This document shows, in pieces, positions 42,065 through 51,486 of a stretch of 64,000 nt of DNA. Source of the stretch: MM2 sp035460165 (GTDB lineage Bacteria; Pseudomonadota; Gammaproteobacteria; Burkholderiales; Methylophilaceae); contig DATHWW010000009.1 of assembly GCA_035460165.1 (NCBI GenBank), positions 124,001-188,000 of the forward strand, given 5' to 3'. The notes under the pieces were generated by a model, which was not told where the DNA came from, ran no database searches, and saw only the letters and a list, made by a program, of their open reading frames with translations. Each line of letters opens with the position of its first letter. The first letter of the stretch is position 1. Position numbers and translations under genes: made by a program.

Positions 42065-44161
42065 ATGAGAAAAACTGCTTTGGCAGGCCTTGGTGGTTTG
42101 TTCATATCTGTACCTGCATATACGCAGGACATCGCAACACTTCCAGAAGTTGACGTTGTTTCTTCCATTTCGGCCCAGTCTGGCTTGGATACACCGGGTT
42201 CTACGGCCAGCCGACTTGGGCTGACCGCTATGGAAACCCCCGCCAGCGTGGAAACACTGGATGCGGACACCATACGCAGCCGTGGCGACAGCTCCATCCG
42301 CGAGGCCGTATCGCGTACCACCGGCATCAGCGACATCAGCAACCTTGGTGTGGGTGTTGGCTTTTCGTCCCGCGGCTTTACCGGCAACGATTCGGTAGGT
42401 CAGGCGGAAGGTGGCATACGCTTGCTGACAGCGGCAAGTACGCTGACCTACCCTTCCGACACCTGGGGTTACGAGCGCATCGAAGTATTGCGCGGCCCGG
42501 CTTCTGTATTGTTCGGCGACGGCACGGTAGGCGGCCTGATCAACAGCATTCGCAAGGCGCCAGAACGCGAGACTTCGCTCGAGGCCTTGATCGGCACAGG
42601 CACGCGCGGCGAATACCGCGCAGGCGTTGGCGGCACCGGAGCCGTGGGCGAAATTGGCGCCTTCCGTGTCGATGCCTCAGCCACCGGCGGCAACGGTCAC
42701 GTAGATCGCGGCGAACACACAAGCCAGAAACTCATGACCGGCCTGCTGCTGACGCCGATGAAAAACCTGCGTCTCAACTTCACTTTCGATCATAGCGACG
42801 AATCGCCAACGCGCTACACCGGTATCCCGCTGCGCAACGGCCGCATCGACTCCTCGCTACGCGACCAGAACTACAATATTCGCGACGATGTCATGGATTT
42901 CCTGGATGACCGGCTGCAAGCCAAAGTGGAGTGGCAGCTCTCCGAGGCCCTGAAACTCACCAACGTCAGCTACTGGTTCAACACGCGGCGGCACTGGCGC
43001 AACCTGGAATATTTCTCGCTCGATGACGCGACCAATACCGTGGATCGCTTCGGCTACACCGAGATTCGGCACAAACAGAAGCAACTGGGCAATCGCGTAG
43101 AACTGGCTTCAGTTTCGGAAGCTTTCGGCCATCAAAACCGCTGGACGGTAGGATGGGAAGTGACGCGCGTCGATTTCCGCTACTTCGATAACTTCTATAA
43201 CGGCACAGATTCAATCAATACCGTCCCTGTCAAAGGCTTCGATCCCGGCTTGTTTTCAGACGCCCTACTTGACCCGACCATTCCCGATTTCAAGTCCAAA
43301 ACCGACCAGAACGCCTTATTTCTTGAGGATGCCTTCGATGTTACGGACAAGCTGAAGCTGGTTGCCGGTTTGCGCCAGGACTGGATTAGCGTAGACCACC
43401 ACAGCTATATCACCGGGACTAATCGGGACACGGATTATTCGCCTTTCTCGTATCGGCTGGGCACTGTATATCAACTTGCTCCAAGTACGGCGATGTATGG
43501 CCAGTACAGCCGCGGCTCCGACCCGGTGTCGTCCATTGTGACGCTCAGGCCGAGAAACAGCGCCTTTAACCTCACTTCGGCCAAACAGACAGAGATCGGG
43601 GTCAAGCATATGCTGCCAGAGGGCAAGGGGCAGTTGACGCTGGCCGCTTATCACATCGCCAAGGACGACATTATTACGCGCGACCCCAGCGACCCTACCC
43701 TCAGGGTGCAGGGCGGCAAGCAATCATCGCGCGGCTTGGAGTTAAGCGCGATGCTGCTTCCGGTCGAACACTGGCGTGCCGACTTCAACCTGGCCGTGCT
43801 CGATGCGCGCTTTGATGAATTGCTTGAAGCCGGCGGAGCCTCGCGCGCAGGCAACACGCCCACCGATGTGCCGGAGCGGCTTGCCAATGCCTGGATTTAT
43901 TACCAGCGCGCCGACTGGGAAGCCGGCTTGGGCGCGCGCATGGTAGGCAAGCGCTATGCCGACAACGCCAACACGTCGGTCATGCCCGGCTACACGGTTT
44001 ACGATGCCAACATTGCCTGGCATGCCAACCAGCACACCACGTTCCGCCTGAATGCGCGCAATTTGACGGACAAACTCTACGCCAGCACTTTCTACGATAC
44101 CGCCCAATTCATCATCGGCGCGCCGAGAAGTCTGGAAGTGACGGCTGAGTTCCGCTATTGA
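42065..44161 (+). CDS. TonB-dependent siderophore-type receptor under cobalamin riboswitch
   Basis: A 698-residue outer-membrane receptor: signal peptide (about 1-20), TonB-box-like LPEVDVVSS, plug with METPASVETLDADTIRSR and FSSRGFTGNDSVGQAEGGIR, YERIEVLRGPASVLFGDGTVGGLIN, and a barrel ending LEVTAEFRY. The plug belongs to the FhuA/FpvA-like siderophore receptor group, not BtuB. Control by a cobalamin riboswitch suggests the cargo is a corrinoid or a cobalt chelate. ATG 42065 has AAAGGG upstream. The PepSY gene follows 26 bases later. Confidence 0.9.
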   Translation: MRKTALAGLGGLFISVPAYTQDIATLPEVDVVSSISAQSGLDTPGSTASRLGLTAMETPASVETLDADTIRSRGDSSIREAVSRTTGISDISNLGVGVGFSSRGFTGNDSVGQAEGGIRLLTAASTLTYPSDTWGYERIEVLRGPASVLFGDGTVGGLINSIRKAPERETSLEALIGTGTRGEYRAGVGGTGAVGEIGAFRVDASATGGNGHVDRGEHTSQKLMTGLLLTPMKNLRLNFTFDHSDESPTRYTGIPLRNGRIDSSLRDQNYNIRDDVMDFLDDRLQAKVEWQLSEALKLTNVSYWFNTRRHWRNLEYFSLDDATNTVDRFGYTEIRHKQKQLGNRVELASVSEAFGHQNRWTVGWEVTRVDFRYFDNFYNGTDSINTVPVKGFDPGLFSDALLDPTIPDFKSKTDQNALFLEDAFDVTDKLKLVAGLRQDWISVDHHSYITGTNRDTDYSPFSYRLGTVYQLAPSTAMYGQYSRGSDPVSSIVTLRPRNSAFNLTSAKQTEIGVKHMLPEGKGQLTLAAYHIAKDDIITRDPSDPTLRVQGGKQSSRGLELSAMLLPVEHWRADFNLAVLDARFDELLEAGGASRAGNTPTDVPERLANAWIYYQRADWEAGLGARMVGKRYADNANTSVMPGYTVYDANIAWHANQHTTFRLNARNLTDKLYASTFYDTAQFIIGAPRSLEVTAEFRY

Positions 44162-44187
44162 TGTTGCGCCATTTGTAAGCAAATCAT

Positions 44188-45612
44188 ATGCGTTATCTGT
44201 ACTTGATTCATCGCTGGCTCGGCATCGCATTCTGCCTGCTGTTCGCGATGTGGTTTGCCACCGGCATGGTGATGCATTTCGTCGCTTTCCCCACGCTCAC
44301 CGCCGACGAGCGCTTTGCCGGCATGACGCCCATCGCGACGGCCCAGGTGCACGTCTCGCCGGAACAGGCGCGGAAAACTGCATCGGCTGCGTCAATCGCA
44401 CAAGTCCGGCTGGCGATGCGCGGCGAACGCCCGCAATATGTGTTCGTGCAGGATTCAGGTCTCGCCGCGATCTATGCCGACAGCGGCGAAATCGCGCCAC
44501 CGGCCGTCCGAGACGAAGCGCTGCGCCTAGCCTTGCAACACGCGCACCTGCGCGGCCTGAACGTCCCCCGCGCGGACTACGCGGAACTCGCCACGCACGA
44601 CCAGTGGACGGTGCCCAACGGCCTCGATCCGTTCCGCCCGCTCCACCGCATCCGCCTCCACGACGATGCCGGCACCGAGTTGTATGTATCGGCGGTTACC
44701 GGTGAAGTAGTGCGCGACACCACGCGCTTCGAGCGCGGCTGGAACTACGCCGGCGCGGTCGTGCACTGGATTTACCCTACCGCCTTGCGCAAGCACTGGG
44801 CAGCATGGGATAGCACGGTGTGGTGGCTCTCGCTGACCGCGCTGGCCGGCGCAGTAACCGGGCTGATCGTCGGCGTGGCGCGCGCCCGCTGGAACCATGC
44901 CGCAGGCTTGAGCCCCTATCGCGGCATGCACTACTGGCACCACATGCTGGGGCTGGTCTGCGCGGTGTTCGTGCTGACCTACATCTTCAGCGGCTGGCTG
45001 TCGATGGATCACGGCCGGCTGTTTTCCAAGAATGCCGCCGATCCGCAGGAAATCGCGGGGCTGGCAGGCGGCACGTTCGAGACCGCGCGTTTCGGCGCTG
45101 TGCCGCTCGGTCAGCTTCAAGGCGCCAAGGAAATCGAATTCGCCCTGCTGGGCGGCCAGCCTTATCTGCGCGCCCGCTTCGATGCGGAAAAGCAACTGAT
45201 CGTGGACCGGCAGAGGAATGCCGTCGCCCATTTTGCCCCGGCGGCAGTCACGGCCGCCGCGCGGCCTCTGCTATCAGGGCAATGCGGCACGGCGGAAACC
45301 GTAGCGGCTGACGACGCCTATTACGTCGCGCCCAGTGGACACAATGCCCCGCTGTACCGCCTGCGCTGCGCCGATGCGCGCCATACGTGGATTCACGTGG
45401 ATAGCGCCAGCGGGCAGGTGATCGAACAGGTGGACGACTCGCGGCGCTGGTACCGCTGGCTCTACAGCGCGCTGCATACCTTCGATATGCCATGGCTCGT
45501 CGCGCACCCGCCGCTGCGCACGCTGCTCATCGTCTCGCTGTGCCTGGGCGGACTGTTGTTCAGCCTGACGGGGGTCGTCATCGGCTGGCGCAGGCTAAAG
45601 CCTAGACAATAA
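44188..45612 (+). CDS. PepSY-domain inner-membrane protein
   Basis: A 474-residue protein with a first helix right at the N-terminus (LYLIHRWLGIAFCLLFAMWFATGMVMHF), a periplasmic PepSY-type domain, three further helix groups (about 208-230, 255-275, and near the C-terminus, LLIVSLCLGGLLFSLTGVVIGW) and several conserved His residues (HYWHHMLG, ALHTFDMPW). PepSY membrane proteins beside siderophore receptors act as reductases that release metal. Here it shares the riboswitch 2 transcript, so reduction of a cobalt chelate or corrinoid is plausible but unproven. Confidence 0.83.
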   Translation: MRYLYLIHRWLGIAFCLLFAMWFATGMVMHFVAFPTLTADERFAGMTPIATAQVHVSPEQARKTASAASIAQVRLAMRGERPQYVFVQDSGLAAIYADSGEIAPPAVRDEALRLALQHAHLRGLNVPRADYAELATHDQWTVPNGLDPFRPLHRIRLHDDAGTELYVSAVTGEVVRDTTRFERGWNYAGAVVHWIYPTALRKHWAAWDSTVWWLSLTALAGAVTGLIVGVARARWNHAAGLSPYRGMHYWHHMLGLVCAVFVLTYIFSGWLSMDHGRLFSKNAADPQEIAGLAGGTFETARFGAVPLGQLQGAKEIEFALLGGQPYLRARFDAEKQLIVDRQRNAVAHFAPAAVTAAARPLLSGQCGTAETVAADDAYYVAPSGHNAPLYRLRCADARHTWIHVDSASGQVIEQVDDSRRWYRWLYSALHTFDMPWLVAHPPLRTLLIVSLCLGGLLFSLTGVVIGWRRLKPRQ

Positions 45613-45619
45613 GTCATCC

Positions 45620-45799
45620 AAATTTCGAGATTTTTATGCAGACATCGACGACAGCGCCAGCGAAGGCTTGGTCACCAGTGAGCAGCTCAAAGTAGTGAAC
45701 GTACTCAACCGATTCAACAGCCAGGGCAACGACATCGAGTATTGGAGCGCGGCGTGTACCGCGGAGGGACCGGTAGTAGGCGCGGTGGTCAGCCTCTAA
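45620..45799 (+). pseudogene. Possible 3' remnant of an unidentified gene
   Basis: The spacer between the PepSY gene and cobQ has a frame, open from inside the PepSY gene's end, that reads protein-like: DIDDSASEGLVTSEQLKVVN, then FNSQGNDIEYWSAACTAEGP, and a stop at 45797-45799. There is no start codon with a ribosome site, so it looks like the tail of a lost gene. I do not recognise the family. The stop overlaps the cobQ stop. Confidence 0.35.
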
Positions 45800-47247
45800 G
45801 AAAGAAGAGGATCGAGCCGCGCCCAGTCGAGGTGCTGCTCGACCGCGTCAGCAAGGCGCTCCAGCCCTGCCTCGCGCAGCCGCTGATAGTCGAAGTCGGC
45901 ATCCGCCTCGCGCAGCCCGGCCCAGCGCAGCCAGGCCGCACACGCCTCGGGGTGATCGAACAAACCATGCAAATATGTGCCCGCTATACGCCCGTCCTGC
46001 GACAGCGCGCCTTCCGGCCCGCTCTCCAGCTGCACTGCGGGATGCTGCAAGGCCGCGCCGCGGCTTACCCCCATATGAATCTCGTAACCCTGCACAGCCG
46101 CCTCGTCGAAAGCCAGCCGGCCGCGCACGCGCGCCAGCCGCTTTTTCGGCTCCAGCGTGGTTTCCAGCGCCAGCCAGCCCAGTCCAGCGGCGCTGCCGGG
46201 CGCGCCTTCCAACCCCAAGGGGTCGTGGATCGCCTCGCCCAGCATCTGGAAGCCGCCGCAGATGCCCAGCACCTTGCCACCGTAGCGCAAATGGGTCTGC
46301 AGCGCAGCTTCCCAGCCTTGTGCGCGCAGGTAGGCCAAGTCGGCGCCCACACTCTTGCTGCCGGGCAGGATAATCAGGTCGGCCGGCGGGATAGCCTCGT
46401 TGGCGCCGATGAAGCGGAACTCCACCTGCGGGTGCAAACGCAGCGCATCGAAATCGGTGTGGTTGCTGATGCGCGGCAGCACCGGCGCGATCACGCGCAG
46501 CTTGCCGTCGGCATCGCCGTCAGCCCCCTCGCGTTTCACCGCATCCTCGGCCTCGATATGCAGGCCGTGCAGGTAGGGCAGCACGCCCAGTACCGGCTTG
46601 CCGGTTTCCTTTTCCAGCCAGTCCAGGCCGGGCTGCAGCAACGCGATATCGCCGCGGAAACGGTTGATGACGAAACCGACGAGGCGGCTGCGTTCGGACT
46701 CCGACAGCAGCGCCAGCGTGCCGACGATATGCGCGAACACGCCGCCGCGGTCGATGTCGGCCACCAGCAGCACCGGCACGTCCGCCGCTTCGGCGAAACC
46801 CATGTTGGCGATGTCGTTGGCGCGCAGGTTGATCTCGGCCGGACTGCCCGCGCCTTCGACCACGACGCAGTCGTACTGCGCGGATAAGCGCTGCCAGGAA
46901 TCCATCACCGCGCGCATCGCCAGCGGCTTGTAGGCGTGGTAGGCGGCGGCGTCCAGCTGCAGCGCGGCCTTGCCCTGCAGGATCACCTGCGCGCCCTGGT
47001 CGGTAGTCGGCTTGAGCAGCACTGGATTCATGTCGGTGTGCGGCTCCAGACCGCAGGCCATCGCCTGCACCGCCTGCGCCCGGCCGATCTCGCCCCCGTC
47101 CGCGGTGACGGCGGAATTGAGCGCCATGTTCTGCGGCTTGAACGGCGCGACGCGGATGCCCCTGCGGTACAATACGCGGCACAATCCGGCGACCAACGTA
47201 CTCTTGCCGGCATCCGAGGTCGTACCCTGAACCATTAATGATTTCAT
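45796..47247 (-). CDS. cobQ: Cobyric acid synthase
   Basis: A 483-residue amidotransferase that amidates four side chains of adenosylcobyrinic acid a,c-diamide. The N-terminal ATP-binding domain starts SLMVQGTTSDAGKSTLVAGL, and the C-terminal class I glutaminase-like domain carries GICGGFQMLG with the catalytic Cys and a later HG. ATG 47247 gives the family N-terminus; the frame upstream to 47304 lies inside cbiB. It is divergent from cbiB, and their 5' ends overlap by ten bases. Confidence 0.96.
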   Translation of the reverse strand: MKSLMVQGTTSDAGKSTLVAGLCRVLYRRGIRVAPFKPQNMALNSAVTADGGEIGRAQAVQAMACGLEPHTDMNPVLLKPTTDQGAQVILQGKAALQLDAAAYHAYKPLAMRAVMDSWQRLSAQYDCVVVEGAGSPAEINLRANDIANMGFAEAADVPVLLVADIDRGGVFAHIVGTLALLSESERSRLVGFVINRFRGDIALLQPGLDWLEKETGKPVLGVLPYLHGLHIEAEDAVKREGADGDADGKLRVIAPVLPRISNHTDFDALRLHPQVEFRFIGANEAIPPADLIILPGSKSVGADLAYLRAQGWEAALQTHLRYGGKVLGICGGFQMLGEAIHDPLGLEGAPGSAAGLGWLALETTLEPKKRLARVRGRLAFDEAAVQGYEIHMGVSRGAALQHPAVQLESGPEGALSQDGRIAGTYLHGLFDHPEACAAWLRWAGLREADADFDYQRLREAGLERLADAVEQHLDWARLDPLLS

Positions 47248-48173
47248 CCCTACATTATCCCATAACGCCGCTGCTGGCCGTGGCCGCCGTTGCACTCGAC
47301 GCACTGTTGGGCGAACCGCGCCGCTGGCATCCGCTGGTAGGGTTCGGCCGGCTGGCCAATGCCATCGCAGCGTGGCTCAATCCGGCATCGCGTCGCGCCA
47401 AATCCTCCGCCCGTGTTTATGGGGTCATGGGCGTAGCCGTGCTGCTTATTCCTTTCGGTGCCGTCGCTTGCTGGCTGTGCCGCTCGCCCGACATCGGCCC
47501 GGTCGTGGATGTATTGCTGCTCTATTTCGCCATCGGCCATCGCAGTCTGCATGAACATGCCCGTGCCGTATCGAGCGCCTTGCAGGCCGGCGACGAAGCA
47601 CAAGCGCGCACGGCCGCCTCATACATGGTCAGCCGCGATTCATCCGCCATCGATCCGGTGCCGGCCACGGTGGAATCGGTGCTGGAAAACGGCAACGACG
47701 GTGTGTTCGGCGCGCTGTTCTGGTTCTTCATCTTCGGCGGTGCGGGTGCGCTGCTGTTCCGTCTTGCCAACACGCTGGATGCGATGTGGGGTTACAAGAA
47801 CGAACGTTTCCTGATGTTCGGCTGGGCGGCGGCGCGGCTGGATGATGTGCTGGATTACATCCCGGCGCGCCTGGCGGCACTGACCTATGCCGTGCTGGGC
47901 AAGACGCGACTAGCGCTTACCTGCTGGCAAAAGCAGGCGCCAACCTGGGACAGCCCTAATGCCGGCCCGGTAATGTCCGCCGGCGCGGGCGCGCTGGGCA
48001 TCAAGCTGGGCGGCCCAGCGCGCTACCACGGCGAATGGCACCAGCGACCGGATTTGGGTGCGGGCGAAGCGCCGCAGACAGGCGATATCGAACGCGCCCT
48101 GAAGCTGGTCAGATACGGCGTTTATCTATGGCTGGTGCTGGCCCTGCTCGCAGGAGCCCTCGCTTATGCTTGA
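47238..48173 (+). CDS. cbiB: Adenosylcobinamide-phosphate synthase CbiB/CobD
   Basis: A 311-residue membrane protein (about five helices) that attaches aminopropanol phosphate to cobyric acid. ALDALLGEPRRWHPLVGFGRL, then YMVSRDSSAID and VESVLENGNDGVFGALFWFFIFGG, NTLDAMWGYKNERF are diagnostic. It heads cbiB-cobD-(BtuF-like) with eight- and four-base overlaps. Confidence 0.96.
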   Translation: MISSLHYPITPLLAVAAVALDALLGEPRRWHPLVGFGRLANAIAAWLNPASRRAKSSARVYGVMGVAVLLIPFGAVACWLCRSPDIGPVVDVLLLYFAIGHRSLHEHARAVSSALQAGDEAQARTAASYMVSRDSSAIDPVPATVESVLENGNDGVFGALFWFFIFGGAGALLFRLANTLDAMWGYKNERFLMFGWAAARLDDVLDYIPARLAALTYAVLGKTRLALTCWQKQAPTWDSPNAGPVMSAGAGALGIKLGGPARYHGEWHQRPDLGAGEAPQTGDIERALKLVRYGVYLWLVLALLAGALAYA

Positions 48174-49128
48174 GCACGGCGGAAAACTGGCAGCCGCTGC
48201 ACGCGAACATGGCATCCCACTCAACAAATGGGTGGACCTTTCCACCGGCATCCATCCCATCGGCTATCCGGTGCCGCCGGTGCCGCCCGAATGCTGGCTG
48301 CGCTTACCGGAAGACGAGGACGGCCTGTTGCCGGCGGCGGCCGACTATTACGGGACAATGCATCTGTTGCCTTGCGCCGGTTCGCAGGCGGCAATCCAGA
48401 CATTGCCGATAATGCGCCCGCCGTGCCGCGTCGGCATCCTGAGTCCCACCTACGCCGAGCATGCACATGCATGGCGGCAGGCAGGCCATGCGGTGGAAAT
48501 CATCCAGGATTACGCACCGGGCATGGCATTGGATGTACTGGTGCTGGCAAACCCCAACAATCCGACCGGGCGGCTGATTTCCGCTCCGGCGCTGCTGGAA
48601 TGGCATGCCGGATTCGCCGCCCGCGGCGGCTGGCTGGTCGTGGATGAAGCTTTCATGGACGCCACGCCGGAATATAGCCTGGCGGCGCACGCCGGATTAC
48701 CGAGCCTGATCATTCTGCGCTCGCTGGGCAAATTCTTCGGGCTGGCCGGCATACGCGCCGGCTTTGTTCTGGCCTGGGATGAGCTGCTGGAAAACCTGCA
48801 CGAAAAGCTGGGGCCCTGGAACGTGGCCAACCCGACCCGCTGGGTAGCACAGCAAGCACTCGCTAACCGCCAATGGCAGACGGAACAACAACTTTGGCTC
48901 ATGACACAGAGCTGTCAGCTTGCCGAACTGCTCACCCGCCACGGCCTGAAACCGGATGGCGGCACGGCACTATTCCAGTGGGTAAAAACGCCCGACGCCG
49001 AAAAGCTACACCTTCAGCTCGCGCGTCTCGGCATACTCACCCGCCTGTTCACCGAAACTTCCAGCCTGCGCTTCGGCCTACCGGCCGGCGAACGGGCCTG
49101 GGCCAAGCTGGATTACCTGCTGCCATGA
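48166..49128 (+). CDS. cobD: L-threonine-O-3-phosphate decarboxylase (CobD/CobC)
   Basis: A 320-residue fold-type I PLP enzyme resembling histidinol-phosphate aminotransferase. HGGKLAAAAREHGIPLNKWVDLSTGIHP is the CobD start, LANPNNPTGR and VVDEAFMD are active-site motifs, and the PLP lysine is in LRSLGKFFGLAGIRAGF. It makes (R)-1-aminopropan-2-ol O-phosphate for CbiB, encoded immediately upstream with an eight-base overlap. Called cobC in Pseudomonas nomenclature. Confidence 0.93.
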   Translation: MLEHGGKLAAAAREHGIPLNKWVDLSTGIHPIGYPVPPVPPECWLRLPEDEDGLLPAAADYYGTMHLLPCAGSQAAIQTLPIMRPPCRVGILSPTYAEHAHAWRQAGHAVEIIQDYAPGMALDVLVLANPNNPTGRLISAPALLEWHAGFAARGGWLVVDEAFMDATPEYSLAAHAGLPSLIILRSLGKFFGLAGIRAGFVLAWDELLENLHEKLGPWNVANPTRWVAQQALANRQWQTEQQLWLMTQSCQLAELLTRHGLKPDGGTALFQWVKTPDAEKLHLQLARLGILTRLFTETSSLRFGLPAGERAWAKLDYLLP

Positions 49129-49934
49129 CCATCCGCTATCCGGAACGCATCGTCTGCCTCACCGAGGAAACGACCGAAACGCTTTACTTGCTGGGGGAGC
49201 AGGACCGCATCGTCGGCATTTCCGGTTTCACCGTGCGCCCGCCGCAAGCGCGCAAGGAGAAACCGAAGATATCGGCGTTCACCAGCGCCAAAACCGAGGC
49301 CATCCTCGAACTCAAGCCGGATCTCGTGCTGGGTTTTTCCAATCTGCAGGGCGACATCGCGCGCGACCTAATCAAGGCCGGGGTCGAAGTGTATATCTTC
49401 AACCATCGCAGCGTAGAGGGCATCCTGCGCATGGTAGCCACCCTGGGCGCGCTGGTCGGCGAACCGGGCAGGGGCGAGGCCCTGGCGCGCGAACTCGCGG
49501 CACGCGTCGAGATCATCCGCGCGGCAACTGCCGATATGCCGCGCAAGCCACGCGTCTATTTCGAAGAGTGGGACGAGCCTATCATCTCCGGCATCCGCTG
49601 GGTGTCCGAACTGACCGTGATCGCCGGCGGCGAGGAGTGCTTTCCGGAACTCTCTTCTCAGTCGCTGGCTGGCAAGCGCATCATCGACGACCCGATGGAG
49701 GTAGTGCGCCGCCAGCCCGACATCATCATCGGCTCCTGGTGCGGCAAGAAATTCCGCCCGGAACAAGTCGCGGCGCGATCGGGTTGGGAAACAATTCCCG
49801 CGGTGCAAAACGGCCAGGTGTTCGAGATCAAATCGCCGCTGATTCTGCAACCCGGCCCCGCAGCGTTGACCGATGGACTGGACGCACTTGTAGGCATTAT
49901 CCAGGCTTGGCAAGCCGCGCCGGAAAACCGCTAA
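49125..49934 (+). CDS. BtuF-like cobalamin-binding protein without signal peptide
   Basis: A 269-residue periplasmic-binding-protein fold (COG0614) beginning TIRYPERIVCLTEETTETLY; typical BtuF-like motifs are KTEAILELKPDLVLGFS and PDIIIGSWCGKKF. There is no signal peptide, and extending the frame upstream gives none, so it should be cytoplasmic. No btuC/btuD transporter genes occur in the window. It is coupled to cobD by an ATGA overlap and meets the alkaline phosphatase gene tail to tail with a four-base overlap. It may carry or sense corrinoids inside the cell. Confidence 0.8.
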   Translation: MTIRYPERIVCLTEETTETLYLLGEQDRIVGISGFTVRPPQARKEKPKISAFTSAKTEAILELKPDLVLGFSNLQGDIARDLIKAGVEVYIFNHRSVEGILRMVATLGALVGEPGRGEALARELAARVEIIRAATADMPRKPRVYFEEWDEPIISGIRWVSELTVIAGGEECFPELSSQSLAGKRIIDDPMEVVRRQPDIIIGSWCGKKFRPEQVAARSGWETIPAVQNGQVFEIKSPLILQPGPAALTDGLDALVGIIQAWQAAPENR

Positions 49935-51460
49935 AACCCGAACGCACGCCGCATCACGTGATAAATCCAATTCTGCTCCATCGAGCCATGGATCAGATGC
50001 GCCATCGGCCCGATGGCAAAGATAGCCACATCTTCGCCGCCATGCGTTTCCGATTCCAGCGGCACTGCGGCTTCAGGCAGGTAATCGTCGGCAAGCGTAT
50101 CGGCATGCATGAGATCGGGACGCTTGCCACCGTTGGTCGCCGGATCGCGCCACCCCGGGCCGTTGGCATAGCCGAGGGTGGTATACGGCAGGCCCAGCTT
50201 GTCTTTTTTCGACCCTACCGGCTCGCCATCGGCCTCCGGCACCTCCGCGACCACGCCAAGAATATCGTTGCCGCGGTGCGGATAGCCGGCCATGGTAAAC
50301 ACATGGCCATGGTCGGCGGTGACGACGATCAGCGTCTCGCGCGGATCGGTCAGTTGCTGCGCCTTGTGCACCGCGCGTGCCAGCTCGATCACTTCCAATA
50401 GTGCACGCTTGGCATTGCCGGCGTGATGCGCGTGGTCGATGCGGCCCGATTCGACGTGCAGAAAGAAGCCGCTTTTGTCTTTCTGCAGGATGCGAATCGC
50501 TTTTTCGGTCATCTCGGTCAATGACGGTTCGCCGCCCTTGTCCTTGGCGCGATCCAACTCGTATTGCATGTGGCCGCCCTCGAACAGCCCCAGCAGGTGC
50601 GAAGTTGCGGCCGGATCAATGCCCTCGAAGCCGGCACGGCTCCATACATAGCGCGCACCCGCACCCCGCGTTTGCTGCCATTCCGCGATCAGGTCGCGGC
50701 CGTCCTTGCGTTTGCCCTTCTTGCCGCTTTCGGGATCGGTTTGGATCGCCGGAATGAAATTGGTGCGCCCACCTCCCATCGCCACTTTCAGACTGTCACG
50801 CACTATCGGTGACACTTCGATCAGCTGCCGCGCGATGTCCTTGACGCCGCAGCCGGCAGGCAGGTCGGCATCGGCCTCCCAGTCGCGCATCGGCGTGTGT
50901 GCATAGGTCGCGGCCGGGGTAGCATGCGTCAGGCGGGCGGTGGAGACGACGCCGGTCGATTTTCCGGCGGCGGCAGCCTGTTCCAGCAGGGTAGGCAAGG
51001 CATGAGCTGCGACAAGATGGGGATCACAGGCGCCGCGCGGCGTCATATGGTCGACCGACAGCATGCCTTCGCGCGCCTTGTAGCCGGTCATCATGGCGGT
51101 CATGGTGGGCGCGGAGTCGGGCGTCTGCTGATCCCAGGTATAGGTCTTGGAAAGCGCGGCGTAGGGAAAATCCTCGAATGACAGTCGGTTTTCCTCGCCC
51201 GTGCGGCCCTGCATCTGGCCTTCGAGGATACGGGCGGCGGTCAATGTTGAAATCCCCATGCCGTCGCCGACGAAGAAAATGACGTTTTTTGCTTTGCGTG
51301 CCCGAGGCTCCAACTTCTCGGCATCGCGGATGAAGCGTTGGCCCGCCTCATACCAATCCTGCACCGATTCCGGGCCCTGTACCACCGGCTCGCCGCACAA
51401 AGCCGGTAAGGCGACGGCCAGCATACCGGCCGCGATAAATTTATCGATGAAACTGCGCAT
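49931..51460 (-). CDS. phoA: Alkaline phosphatase
   Basis: A 509-residue secreted phosphatase: signal peptide (about 1-22), metal-site start VIFFVGDGMGISTLTAARI, nucleophile serine in TPDSAPTMTAMMTGYK, then HVESGRIDHAHHAGN and VVTADHGHVF metal ligands, and ETHGGEDVAIFAIGP with the last His. It sits alone between the two arms of the cobalamin genes and has its own Pho box, so it belongs to the phosphate regulon. Full length. Confidence 0.93.
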   Translation of the reverse strand: MRSFIDKFIAAGMLAVALPALCGEPVVQGPESVQDWYEAGQRFIRDAEKLEPRARKAKNVIFFVGDGMGISTLTAARILEGQMQGRTGEENRLSFEDFPYAALSKTYTWDQQTPDSAPTMTAMMTGYKAREGMLSVDHMTPRGACDPHLVAAHALPTLLEQAAAAGKSTGVVSTARLTHATPAATYAHTPMRDWEADADLPAGCGVKDIARQLIEVSPIVRDSLKVAMGGGRTNFIPAIQTDPESGKKGKRKDGRDLIAEWQQTRGAGARYVWSRAGFEGIDPAATSHLLGLFEGGHMQYELDRAKDKGGEPSLTEMTEKAIRILQKDKSGFFLHVESGRIDHAHHAGNAKRALLEVIELARAVHKAQQLTDPRETLIVVTADHGHVFTMAGYPHRGNDILGVVAEVPEADGEPVGSKKDKLGLPYTTLGYANGPGWRDPATNGGKRPDLMHADTLADDYLPEAAVPLESETHGGEDVAIFAIGPMAHLIHGSMEQNWIYHVMRRAFGF

Positions 51461-51486
51461 GCTTCCATCCTGTAGTCAGAGCTCCC

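Noticed and set aside
48873..49124. Upstream extension of the BtuF-like gene as a possible signal peptide
   Set aside because: It lies inside cobD in another frame and encodes polar, Arg/Pro/Thr-rich sequence, not a signal peptide.
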